Under the pieces are notes generated by a model. It had not been told where the DNA came from. It made no database searches and saw only the letters and a program-made list of their open reading frames with translations. From positions 18,665,240 through 18,729,239 of the forward strand of contig NC_135561.1 of the NCBI RefSeq assembly GCF_964340395.1: 64,000 nucleotides of DNA, in the 5' to 3' direction. Position numbers and translations under genes: made by a program. Positions within the stretch are counted from its first letter, which is position 1; each line of letters starts with the position of its first letter. Of the stretch, positions 24,545 to 35,485 are shown piece after piece. Origin of the DNA: Glandiceps talaboti. Its lineage: Eukaryota > Hemichordata > Enteropneusta > Spengelidae.

Positions 24545-25100
24545 ATAGACAAAATATGAATTATTATTACAGATGACCCTATGGCAATGAAGTGACGTGC
24601 ATATGATGAGCATCTGATATTTGTTGAAGGTTTGGGATACAGACGGACACAGATGCAATGATGCATGGATGGAAGGACACATGGCCATGGGACCCAATGT
24701 AGAAGCCCCCAGGCTTTAGCCATTGGAGCTAAAAATTAGAGAAATTTACCTTTCTAACGAACACCATGCATATGGTGATTGTACAGCATAAAAATATTGG
24801 TACACTCCTAAACCCATAGGCCAGATTTGGGTCTTCCACAAGAACGTGGCTGAGGGTAATGCTTATCAAACTGGTTGTTATGATGTTGTAAATAGATAGA
24901 CCAATTTGTCTGTGAAAACATTAATTCAAGTTAAGTACACTATATTTGCACACATAAAAATAGGAAGAGAAGCTAACATTGATGTATTTAATAACGCTTC
25001 GTTCATTTGGTAAATAAATTACGGATTCCTCTACAAAGAATCTTTTAAGTGATACTGAAATACATCATGATCATTATCATATCATATCATATCATATCAT

Positions 25101-25139
<39 letters not shown>

Positions 25140-25550
25140 GTGTATTTCAAAAACGCCGTTGTCTTCATCAATTTTTAAACCATAAATGAAGTGTAATTAA
25201 ATATACTCTTGCCTCGAATCATTTAAACCATCGATTTCGATGTTTCTTGTTTCATGAGCAACCGAACAGCAATAACAGCCATTTTTTGTCCGTAGAGGGC
25301 GCCCAGCCATATTCACAGATTCTCAGAAGAGCAAGAATGGATATCCTTTATAACTGTCAATGAACCTTGCATGATCTAGAATTTGGAAACAAAGGAAGTA
25401 TATCTCTTTGTAGACTTTGAATGTGAGTATTAGTGTTAAAGGGCACCTGATTCGGTTGACTGATTGTGTGTGTGTGGGGGGGGGGGGGGGCAGAGGCGTA
25501 GCCGGGGTCTCAAAGAAAATTTCTTGACCATAAATTAATGATCTAATGTA
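24545..25550. other. no intact gene; ATC-type microsatellites at 25075-25139
   Basis: Holds (ATCAT)n then (ATC)n at 25075-25139 and a G run near 25478-25490. A minus-strand stretch at about 25325-25410 reads IYFLCFQILDHARFIDSYKG followed soon by a stop. It resembles the loop and TM6 start of GABA-B receptors and may be the next exon in decay. Confidence 0.5.
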
Positions 25551-25623
25551 CAACTTAAAACGAACAAATCCATTTCTAAAAACGATTTAATTTGATATAG
25601 AAGTTTATTAACAATGTACATAC

Positions 25624-25746
25624 CTCCGTGGACAGTTCAACTAGACGAGTCTCACAAGGGTTGATTAGTTGCCAAGACGTGAAAACTGCAACATCAGCTA
25701 ACGTCAAAATGGTGATAAAAATTATCAAATATTTGTCGTAAATTGG
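25624..25746 (-). pseudogene. GABA-B-like exon, TM4-TM5
   Basis: A 41-codon exon, PIYDKYLIIF onward to VELSTE; acceptor cttttcacag... pattern tttttcacag, donor gtatgt. It is open throughout, unlike its duplicate at 16218-16340. Confidence 0.88.
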
Positions 25747-26011
25747 CTGTGAAAAAGCAAGAAGAAACAATCTGAGATTATACACTGCCATGATCATGAA
25801 TTTGATAGAGATAACCCACTAAGATGTCATATGATGTTTGACAAGTGAGTCTGGCGTGAAGAAGAAGGGTGAGAACTTGCAACATATGTGCCAGACATCC
25901 AAATGCTAAGCATTTATGACAAAGGTAAATTGTTATAAAATTCGTTCTTGGCTAATACCGGGAAGAGAAACATTGAAAAAATTACGAAGGATTTCTAAGT
26001 GTTCGTATTAC

Positions 26012-26097
26012 CTCCTTCCTAATATTAATCTTCATAACAATTCTGTGGATACGCCACGTCTTGGCAAACATTGGACCAAAGCCTAATGTAAATCCAA
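26012..26097 (-). pseudogene. GABA-B-like exon, TM3
   Basis: Encodes GFTLGFGPMFAKTWRIHR and the start of intracellular loop 2. The acceptor is tactgtcag and the donor gtaata; it joins TM4-5 in phase 0. Confidence 0.9.
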
Positions 26098-26456
26098 CTG
26101 ACAGTAGTCATTTACCAACCTAGAAAGAATGAACAAAATAGTTCTTTACTTTTAAACCGTATAGTTGTTTCAATCTATACCCGGGACGGTTTTTGTTGAA
26201 ACAGCGTTGTTAGATATAATCACTTACTAGTAATAATGTACACCCAGAACAGCATCGATCACCAATGGGTAAATGTATTTTTGCAGTTGTACACATAATA
26301 TGGTAAAATGAATCTCATCAATTAATTTTTGGGTCCGAACCCATAGTTATATTTAAACATGTACACACACACATACTCCCCACACACTTTATACTCAGTG
26401 TACACGTCAGATATACTTAAGCAGCGTGTGTGATATTTTGCATTTCTCGTACTTAC

Positions 26457-26600
26457 CAAACAAGATATTGTACGTTCGTAATCGGATCTCAGATCATGTA
26501 GCGGTAGTTTATGAGACCAAGGGGAATGATAGACAAATGCACCAACAATGCCCCAAACAAAGTTATGTTGTTCATATTTGGTGAGGACAGCTTGATGAAC
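26457..26600 (-). pseudogene. GABA-B-like exon, TM2, frameshifted
   Basis: Acceptor catttacag, donor gtaagt. The first part reads FIKLSSPNMNNITLFG and on through a hydrophobic helix, in phase with TM1. TGA then interrupts, and the end of the exon fits the TM3 exon only in another frame (RTYNILF before VGFTL). Confidence 0.8.
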
Positions 26601-26820
26601 CTGTAAATGTAATAACAAAGCAAAACTTCAAAAGGTAAGTCAGATATAAATTAAAAGATTGCGTAAGGATTATTGTTCTTATATATATGGTTGTATTCTC
26701 AACGTATAGCCCCACTATCTAACATTGTTAGTTATGTAATTGACATTACTATTCACTGGATTTATACCACAAACCTAACAAAGTTGTTCCTATTTATAAA
26801 AAAAAATGTTCAAACATTAC

Positions 26821-27067
26821 CCATGATTTCGCTTTATAATGTTAAAACAGAGGAAAACGCAATCGGGTGAAATACCAAAGAAAGAGAATACAAGTGATGC
26901 AATTAACAGTACGTCATCTATATACATAGTTTTGTATCTCAATTGCAGGAAAACGCAATCGAGTGAAATACCAAAGAAAGAGAATACAAGTGATGCAATT
27001 AACAGTACGTCATCTATATACATAGTTTTGTATCTCAATTGCTCTCCATCCACTAGGGGTTCTTTAC
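26821..27067 (-). pseudogene. GABA-B-like exon, TM1 (duplicated)
   Basis: Acceptor ttttgtttgcag, donor gtaatg. It encodes a short extracellular stem, then YIDDVLLIASLVFSFFGIS twice in tandem (32 residues each), then FNIIKRNH. The phase matches the TM2 exon. Confidence 0.82.
26851..27042. repeat. 96-bp tandem duplication inside the TM1 exon
   Basis: 26851-26946 and 26947-27042 are almost identical, differing in about two positions, so the event is recent. Confidence 0.97.
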
Positions 27068-27069
27068 CT

Positions 27070-27870
27070 GCAAACAAAATGACAATTGGCATTTGCATTT
27101 CAGAGACGCAGGGTTCGTGGGAAGACCTCTCATCACTTTTACTGTAATTCGTACATGAAAAATGACGTTTGCTAGTTCTAGAGGTTTCCAAAAACAAGGA
27201 AATCCCTAAAATTGGTGAACATACGTCAAGTGCAGTACTTCTCCTTCACTAGGTTTCAAAGTGGCAAGATTACACATAATTGCCATTTTCCAAGTTTTCA
27301 AGGGGAGTTTCTATAATGTGTTGGCCTAAACTAACTAAAAATTGCTAGAGGCATGCTATTTTACTTCAATAAAATTAAGCAAACTGTTTGCATTAACAAT
27401 ATATGCATGCCAATTAGCCCTATTAGCATATGTCTAAAATATTTTTCATCTTGCATTTTGTTAGAATTCTTAAAACTGGTGTGCAACATAATAGAACATT
27501 TCTATGCCACACAATATATAGTTGTTCTAGTTTTTGTTAGACTACTTAGTATTTCTAAGATACGTTTTACACGTTTGTCAAGAAGATTCACTTTTATGGT
27601 CGGAAACTGCGATGGTCCAGAATTAGACAGCTGTAACTCCCACCTGTCTTGTTCTGGACCACTGCTTAAAAGTTCAAAATGTGGAGAGAAAAATAAACAA
27701 TCCCGAAGGTGAATCAACTGAGTTTAGATCTAGTCTAGACAACCAGTGATTACTTGAAAGTGAATTGGCGACATCGAATCAAAGTGCAATAGGATCCTGG
27801 AAGATAGCCGACATAGACATCGACACCCTCGGGTATATCAGCCTGTACTAAGATACGATATGAAATAACC
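27070..27870. other. no gene seen
   Basis: An imperfect hairpin near 27610-27670 (GGTCCAGAA and TTCTGGACC words). The open frames here have no recognised domain. Confidence 0.5.
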
Positions 27871-27879
27871 TTAAAAGCA

Positions 27880-28200
27880 ATATCTTAAGATTGCATACCT
27901 CAATTTCAATACAAAGAAGTATATACGTTAAACATAACAAGAATGGATATGTCCTATAAAAATTGTTGATTTCGCTTAAAGATTTAGTGAATAATTTGCA
28001 TTAATTGATTATTCTCGGTAATTAGGCTATAAATTTGTATTTTAAGACTGCATATTTCAATTTCAATATAATGTACTGCAGACATTAAACATAACAAAGT
28101 CCATACGCCCTATAAAGTTTGTTTACGTATCTTACAGTGTTACTGAATAATTTGTATGATTAATGATTTTCAGTAATTAGGATAAACAATATTGTGGAAC
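27880..28200. repeat. degenerate tandem repeat, about 150-bp units
   Basis: Two units with TAAGATTGCATA, TTAAACATAACAA, CCTATAAA and CAGTAATTAGG words. The same family forms a longer array at 48790-49440. Confidence 0.7.
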
Positions 28201-28209
28201 TGTCCACAT

Positions 28210-31200
28210 TGCATTTCTTCCGGAGAGAACTGTAAATAGGTTGTAAATGTACAAGGTATTCACTGAAAATTTCAGATGGCCGAGACAGTGATTGCCAGTG
28301 GTGGCGCTTGATTCATGTGCGGACGTCATGGAGTGAATGATCACCTACCACTAGATATTTGAGACCAATGTTTCAAACATACATTTATTTTCGCACATCA
28401 ACTCGTTCCAGCACTTCCAAGCAATTACACATATGGGTATTCTTACTATTAAAATATGCAATCATGGTGTTCATCTCAACGTGTTCTTCGACGTAAACAA
28501 GTACTGCAGAGACATTTCGGTGTGATCATTACACTTTTATTGTTTTAATGCTGGTTACATACATATGATATTTCACTTTCTTATGCTCACTTAACTGGTT
28601 TGTATTCATACTCCGACAAAAGAAGTTCGATTTCGTCTGCTTGCATAAGGTTGGGTTCAATGTTTGCATCTACTGTTGAATGTTAGCTTGCAGCGAAAAC
28701 GGTACAATTGCAGTTGACAAGCGGTCTTTTATCGGTAAACTTTGACCTTAAGAGTAAACTGTAACCATTCAAAGACACGCACACAAAAGTTCACAGAAGC
28801 TTCACTTGTTTGTGTTATTTGAGTATGTGGAAATGTCTGAAAAATCTACCGTCACCTGTCAAAATGAAAATAGTCTAAGCCTACATTGGCTGTGACTGAA
28901 GAATTTTTCATAAGAGAACCAACATTATATTCACTATAAATTAATCAATTACTTGTAAAAAGACATTTCACCCTTTAATTTGGTTGGAGCAGTTGGAGCT
29001 AATGCTCGCTCTTGAATTCAGTACCATGCATTTTTAAGCAGCGAAGCTAAACAGGTTATTATGGCGACAGAAAACCCCATCTCGCCTTAGTTGGACTAAT
29101 GATAACATAATTATGGCTTCAGAAAATTGAGTTGGTATGTCGGGAATTTAGTTTATGTTTATTTAGTTTCGACCCCAAAACAGTCAAAATGTCGGCCAGA
29201 ATAGTTTGTGATAGTTTGATGAAATATGTACATACATCGCTGGGGAGAGAAAACACGTGCATGAAGGTCAAGACATTCAAATATTAATTCATTATCTTTT
29301 TTGTTTAAAAAATGTTTAGGGTCGGCGGCTTAAACGAGGGTCATTCAGGTTATCGGAAACACACAATTTTTATTTATTTTGTCCGAGTATGGAACGATAC
29401 TCTCGACAACACCCCACCTTTAATAATACCCACTGACCTATATGAGAACAAATTACTTTATTGTATAAAGGGGCTTTGTATGTTGGCAGAAGGAATACAA
29501 TGCATGAGTTTGGGATGAAGTACATACGTGCCTTGTAATGTCATACAGACTACTTTAGGCCTACTGTTGACAGTACATTCCACACTTCATTGCGGATTGT
29601 ACACGGCTGTACGAAGAATTGTCTTCAGCTAAGGCCGAAACAGATTAATTGTTTGGTTCCGGTTACCCCATCCCAGCCCACCTAGCTTTTCACTGCCGAC
29701 CCTGACATTTCTTTTTTACGTATTCGAGAAAAAAAAATAATTCGCAAAAATTGTGAAGTCTCACGAGAAATAGTGGACGCGGAAACTGCCTTCAGGTTAA
29801 AAAAGACAATATAAAACCGTTCTTCCAATATGTAATAGCTGTACATCTGATAGGAAGAAATAAACAACACAAAGACCATTCAGAAAACAATGGAAAACCT
29901 GAACTATTTACTCACAAAGAAAAAAAATCTACCGACCAAACTCATTCTAAAATTGACTGTAATCGGAACGACACAATAATTGTTTCACTAGGCCTAATGG
30001 AAGTAGTCGTTGTATTACAGCACGCGAAGGAATATGACATCTTCTGGTACCATGAACAAGGCCAGAGAGTGTGTTTCATAGCACATCACATTCTCAGTAT
30101 TCTTTCCAGAGTCAATTAGCAAATCAACTGTAGGACTCCCGCTCCACTTAAATAATTCCCTGGGGAAAGTAGGAATATAATAGTGAATCACTATTGGTCA
30201 CTAGTCAATACCACTTGATGACACGATCTAAGTCGAACACCGGGTCACTGTATAGCGTGTACGTACACATCTTGACTAGTCTGACAAGCTAATTAAGGAA
30301 AGCATCATACGTCTGCTGTCTCGAGGAACTGTGGGTTATCTCGATAAGGTGTTTCCCTCAAACCTTTGGGAAACTGAGATATGATGTTAGCCCGATAAGA
30401 CAAGTACAAGTCAGCATGTGTTTTGTATCATATACATCACGCATTTGCTTGCCTAAACATTATGTTGGAACGAGCACAGTGTATTTGGCGAGTGTACCAT
30501 GGGTGACAGTGAACTTTGTTTGCGGAACATCTCAGGAGCATGCAAAACCGTGCTCCATCAATGACAGAATTTGTACTTTCTGAGAACTTTAAGATAAAAA
30601 CGGATGACAACTTTGTTTCTTTAAGTTTGGAAAACTGCTTCAAATGGGAAATGGATGAGGTGTGTTGCAATGATGAACATCAACTGCAAAACGAGAACCA
30701 CTACACTATGATGTATGACATTATTACAAATCATGTATACTGGATCAGGATACTGGAAAGTCTGAATGATAAAATAAATGTGTAGTTTGTCTCGATTTGT
30801 TAAATGATATAATTACATCGGGGCATGAACGCTGGATGGTGCGATATTTATGTTACAGACGGGTAAGGGATACCCTTAGCTACATATTAGCTAACTTCTA
30901 GCTGCATGGTAAACGAGATCGGGATGGTTCCAACGATTAGAATATGTATAGCCTGTACATGTTCCATCTCTCTGGCTCGTTTAAGCAGCTGAAACCCACT
31001 CCTTGCTACTCAGCGGTGACTTGAAATTAATTTATAGCTAACATTTAAACCTGCACTAGCGGCAACTGGGACGCTTTTTCATCATCAAATAACGATAAAT
31101 GTACGATATTATGAGTAAGTTATTGTACCCGACTATATTTAAAAAAAGAAAAGTAACAGTTACACTTTTAGGGTTGATTAGTAATGAAGTGACATATTTA

Positions 31201-32900
31201 TGATAATTTAGCTAAATATAGTTATCTGCCAATAATCACTCATTGCATTGGGTAACAGATGGACGAGATCATAGAATGTGACAAAAATGAAAGGGAACGT
31301 TGAGGGGGTTGTCAAAATTGCACACTACACATAGTAATCTAAAACATTACACGCATAACAACCTACACTCTCTACCTTATCTGTATTTTCGTATGACAAG
31401 GAGTTTATGTTCTTTTGTCTTCTTGGAAGAGACAACTATTGGGGCACGTGTCTAAAATTCTTAAAAGTCGTATCAGAAGATACCGCATGTACGATATGGG
31501 TTTCAGAGATCATATTGGTACAGCTTGGGAGAACCTGTATTCGATGCACCCCTATTATTTGGAATGCAGGGCAGGTGACATCACATTCCAATCTCCCTGT
31601 ACCTTTCCCTAATTCACTCATTCATATTTTAATAAGATCACTGTTTCTTATTATGTATGTATCGATAAAAAAACTACACTTCAAGCGGGTATAAAGTTTT
31701 ACAGTTTGTAAGATTTTCCTCGATTCAGAACATCCTACAGTCGGAGCTGAAAGAGATTAACGTTTCTGTTTTGCCAGTGCTATTTTTACACCACCTTATC
31801 TTCACACATTACGTCTCGTCAATGACGTTAGTCTTGCATAGAGTTTTGTGCTCCCCCAAAAGCGTTCATATAAACATGATGATGTTGTCGCTTCCCCACG
31901 TGTGCAGACTGGGGTGGAGTTCGGTTGGGCATCTGCATATCATATCAGTCCAGCTGTACCAATGAATATTAATGAGCGATGACGACTGTCTGACAATTTG
32001 TGAAGGATTACTACTGACATGCGCCGTTTGCACTTCGCCAAGCATGGGGTTGAACCACATTTAATGCCTCGAGAAATAAGGGCATTGACTAGAGGTAATG
32101 TGTGAAGACAACCAGTGAAATAACGTAGTGTAAAATCGGAATATAGTCGTCAGGAACTAGACGAGTTCAACGCCTTACATCACAAGGAATTTGACAAGCA
32201 AGGTCCTATCGATTGTCTGAGCGCTAAGTATTGGCATGGATAATTGTATGGGCCTATATGCATTTCATACTTACATATATTGTTTTTTGTCAATTTGGCC
32301 CAGTTTGGTCAAATCAAAACTACCGACACATTATATCCTTGCAGTAACTAATCTAGTTTAACATGAAGATGTCTTAATTAAATTATTCATATATAGTATG
32401 ATGTAATGTATATCATATGTAAGAAATAACTCAATTTTGAAAAAAACAATAATTTTGACGAGAAACTGACAACTGCCAGTATCTAATTCAACACTTTATG
32501 ATCTATTTTTGGATTTTCTTTTCTTAGCAAATGCGATAAATTTACATCATAATCTTCAAGTTTTGCTTATCTCTTTGTAAACTTACATTATACAACTGAA
32601 AATACGGCAAAACATAAGAAAATAAAAACCAAAAATAAATCAGAATGTGTTGGCCGCACGTGTTCAAAATATCTACCCTGGATCCAGAGAGAAGTCGCGT
32701 TGCTAATCTGTTTATTTTTTGTTTGTGGTGTAACCAAGGTAATGTAATTTGATAAAGACACTTGATTAAACATGTTAGTTGTCTATCATGACCAGTCTAT
32801 CATATCATCATCACAGGATGGGCTGTAAGATACGTCAAGTCGCTCCTTCCCGCCATGGCGTACCTTACAGACTTTTCACAGGCTGGCTTGCGATTGTAAT
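28210..32900. other. no convincing gene
   Basis: AT-rich with open frames up to about 95 codons (for example 30516-30785 and 31407-31694 on the plus strand), none with a recognised domain or splice context. On the minus strand near 31536-31440 a tacag acceptor precedes VLPSCTNMISETHIVHAVSS, loosely like the ligand-binding domain of GABA-B receptors, then a stop; too weak to call. Confidence 0.5.
32711..32716 (-). promoter_or_regulatory. candidate polyadenylation signal
   Basis: AATAAA on the minus strand about 190 nt downstream of the stop codon of the TIR/PIDD-like gene. Confidence 0.45.
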
Positions 32901-32904
32901 CGTC

Positions 32905-32910
32905 TTTATT
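32905..32910 (-). promoter_or_regulatory. AATAAA overlapping the stop codon
   Basis: The last codon and stop (GAA TAA) plus the next bases spell AATAAA. A second AATAAA on the minus strand at 32716-32711 would give a 3' UTR of about 190 nt and is the more usual arrangement. Which one is used cannot be told from sequence. Confidence 0.35.
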
Positions 32911-33159
32911 CTTCAAGCAGTTTTGCTATGTTCTTGAGCTGAGATTCCTTCAGTGTTGAAGCGAGCTCTTCCTTTGTGGCATCGTTGCCATTCATGTCTC
33001 TCCACGAGCGTAGCATCAGTAGCTTTCGTTCACGATTTCTGTCAATATTGGCACGTTTGACAGAGCCAACTTCAACTTTAGCAACACCAAGTTTCTTTGC
33101 GAACTGGGACCATTTAGCGGGCGGAATCTCGTCGGCTACCATTTGTAGGGTTGCATCAG
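32906..33159 (-). CDS. exon 13: C-terminal Death domain and stop
   Basis: Residues 1119-1202. The six-helix Death fold is recognisable from [19 protein letters not shown] (W and LG conserved), the Arg-rich middle, [14 protein letters not shown], and the last helix [10 protein letters not shown]. The acceptor is tggtttacag. TAA lies at 32908-32906. Confidence 0.95.
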
Positions 33160-33425
33160 CTGTAAACCAGAATATAAGTTTTTAAAATTACACACAGTAA
33201 GTTTCGGAATTTATGCTTAACATGTAACAGTCGTCCGTTTATAAGGCTCCCTCAAGTAACGATGGCGTCATATATAAAGGTCAGCGTGGTGTTTGGACGG
33301 AACTTGGGATAGGTGCACATTTGGGATAGTGAGGGTGACACATCTCAATATGTTTTCCAACACTTGATTTGGGCCATGCGTTTCGAACGGTTAGACCATT
33401 GAACTTTAAGGTTATTATTTCAATT

Positions 33426-33510
<85 letters not shown>

Positions 33511-33751
33511 TTGATTTGCTAATCTGTTTATTTTTTGTTTGTGGTGATCATAAAAAAATACTTAAATTTATCAATCTAGCTTAGTTGAGAGTGTGTGTGC
33601 GTGCGTGCGTGTGTGTGTGTGTTTATGTATGTATGTATGTATGTATGTATGTATGTATGTATGTATGTATGTATGTATGTATGTATGTATGTATGTATGT
33701 ATGTATGTGTGTGTGTGTGTGTGTTTGTGTGTGTATGTATGTATGTATGTA

Positions 33752-33784
<33 letters not shown>

Positions 33785-35450
33785 ATGTATGTATGTGTGT
33801 GTGTGTGTGTGTGTATGTGTGTATGTATGTATGTATGTATGTATGTATGTATGTATGTGTGTGTGCGTGTACGTACGTACGTACTTACGTACGTACGTGT
33901 GTCAGTATTTGGATCATGGCGCTTCCTTGTCCTTTCTCTGTTTCATTCAGGGACTGTTTCTTTGTACATGTATAACATAAAGGTGTGGATGACACGCTCC
34001 CAACGAATACTATTGTGTATTAAGCTATAAATCTCATTCGGAAAGCATCTGTGCTCTATTTATGGGATTTCGTTTGGTATGGTATCAAGGTAATCATTGT
34101 AATCAATATTATCACAAAACTAACAATGCATCTTAACCAATACACTACTTAAAGTTATTACTGTTTCCACTTCAAATAAAATATACTTATTGTTTGCAAT
34201 GTTTAATAAAGTCTATTCACAATAAGGTAAACAATCTTACTTATTGACTTTCGTTTCTTGAGACGTCCTGCCAACGCAGATGGAGGACCAGCGCTGCTTA
34301 TGGTTCGGGTCCGTGACAATGGTCTTGCCATAGCACTCTTTGATACCTGAACATAAATTACATAGAAATAAAATATATTAATTACCACCAATTTGACATA
34401 TGATGTAATTACCCCAATGTCACCTCTTCGTTTGTCTAATCACCACGCGTACGAGTGCCATTTTCGAAGTAAGTGGCTCAAGTCGAAAGACGAGAGTCAC
34501 TATGTGGAAATGACACGAACGGGGATATGAACGAATGAAGACGTGACATCGGTAACAATAAATGTACTATACAAAGAGTATACACGAAACATAAAGATAA
34601 CGAAGAGGTAAGATATGTGTGTAAAACTGTTAGATATTAATCTTATGTTTTCAGGTGATGACGTTTACGTGTATAGTCCATCTGCTTACCAAGCATGACG
34701 AACTTTTTTAGGATTTGTGGTAACGATTCTTATAGTTCAAAATATAAAACTAGCTGGTTTACAACAACCACAAATTAGTTAGATTACTGCATTATACACG
34801 GCAATTAATATTACTATCGTACATGAATACGGGGGGGGGGGGGGAAACGCACAGACATATGGAACAGAGAGATGACGTAAAGAATGTTTAGACTGTTTGT
34901 TTAGCTTGGTCATTGTACCTTACCTCGGCTTGGAAAGCCAGCGTAGCGATGTGATCTTTTCCATTGTCGTTGATTTTGTAGAACCGAGCCTTTCCTCTCT
35001 GTTTTTTATTGTGAGCGACCACTTCCATTCTTTCAATGAAAACTGTCCAGTAATTATCTCCTTTGTAGTTGATTCTCTTTTCTTTGTGTCCCTCTAGTGA
35101 ATACTCGTCATCTACTTCAACAGATATTTTTTCACCGCTTGAAATCATGACTTTTTCACTTTTTTCATCATAGGTCGACTCGTAACGCTCTTTCCATTTC
35201 TCGATCGTTTCATCTACTTTGTCACGGGGACAAACATCTATCAGAAACGCACTTTTATCTTTTTTATTACGAAGGAGTATTATGTGATATCCGTGACGGG
35301 AATTTTCGGCGAATTTTCGGTATGTCAGTGGAGTAGATTCTTTCTTTGAACTTGTCTTCCTTGCTATGGCACCATAACTGATAAGATAAATATAATATAA
35401 AACTCACCCCATAAGGAGCTTTGTCACTTTAAGTCAGATAGTCAATCAGG

Positions 35451-35485
<35 letters not shown>

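Larger units (their letters stand above)
25325..27067 (-). pseudogene. GABA-B-like class C receptor, 7TM region (TM1 to TM5), probably broken
   Basis: Four minus-strand exons with good splice sites join in order: TM1 (26821-27067), TM2 (26457-26600), TM3 (26012-26097), TM4-5 (25624-25746). Diagnostic segments are FNIIKRNH, IKLSSPNMNNITLFG, GFTLGFGPMFAKTWRIHR and FTSWQLINPCE, all characteristic of GABA-B receptors. Two defects: the TM1 segment is doubled by a 96-bp in-frame tandem repeat, and the TM2 exon has an in-frame TGA and is one base out of phase with TM3. Removing one base near the TGA would restore both. The ligand-binding domain was not found with confidence; TM6-7 is at best a fragment. 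Neuronal G-protein signalling is the family role; this copy is likely non-functional. Confidence 0.82.
33160..34240. other. intron 12: microsatellites only
   Basis: Holds (AT)n at 33429-33510 and a mixed (GT)n/(GTAT)n/(GTAC)n array at 33588-33900. The long Cys/Val/Tyr frames over it are artefacts. Confidence 0.9.

Noticed and set aside
31407-31694. 95-codon plus-strand ORF as a gene
   Set aside because: No recognised domain, start context or splice sites; overlapping frames on both strands are equally open.
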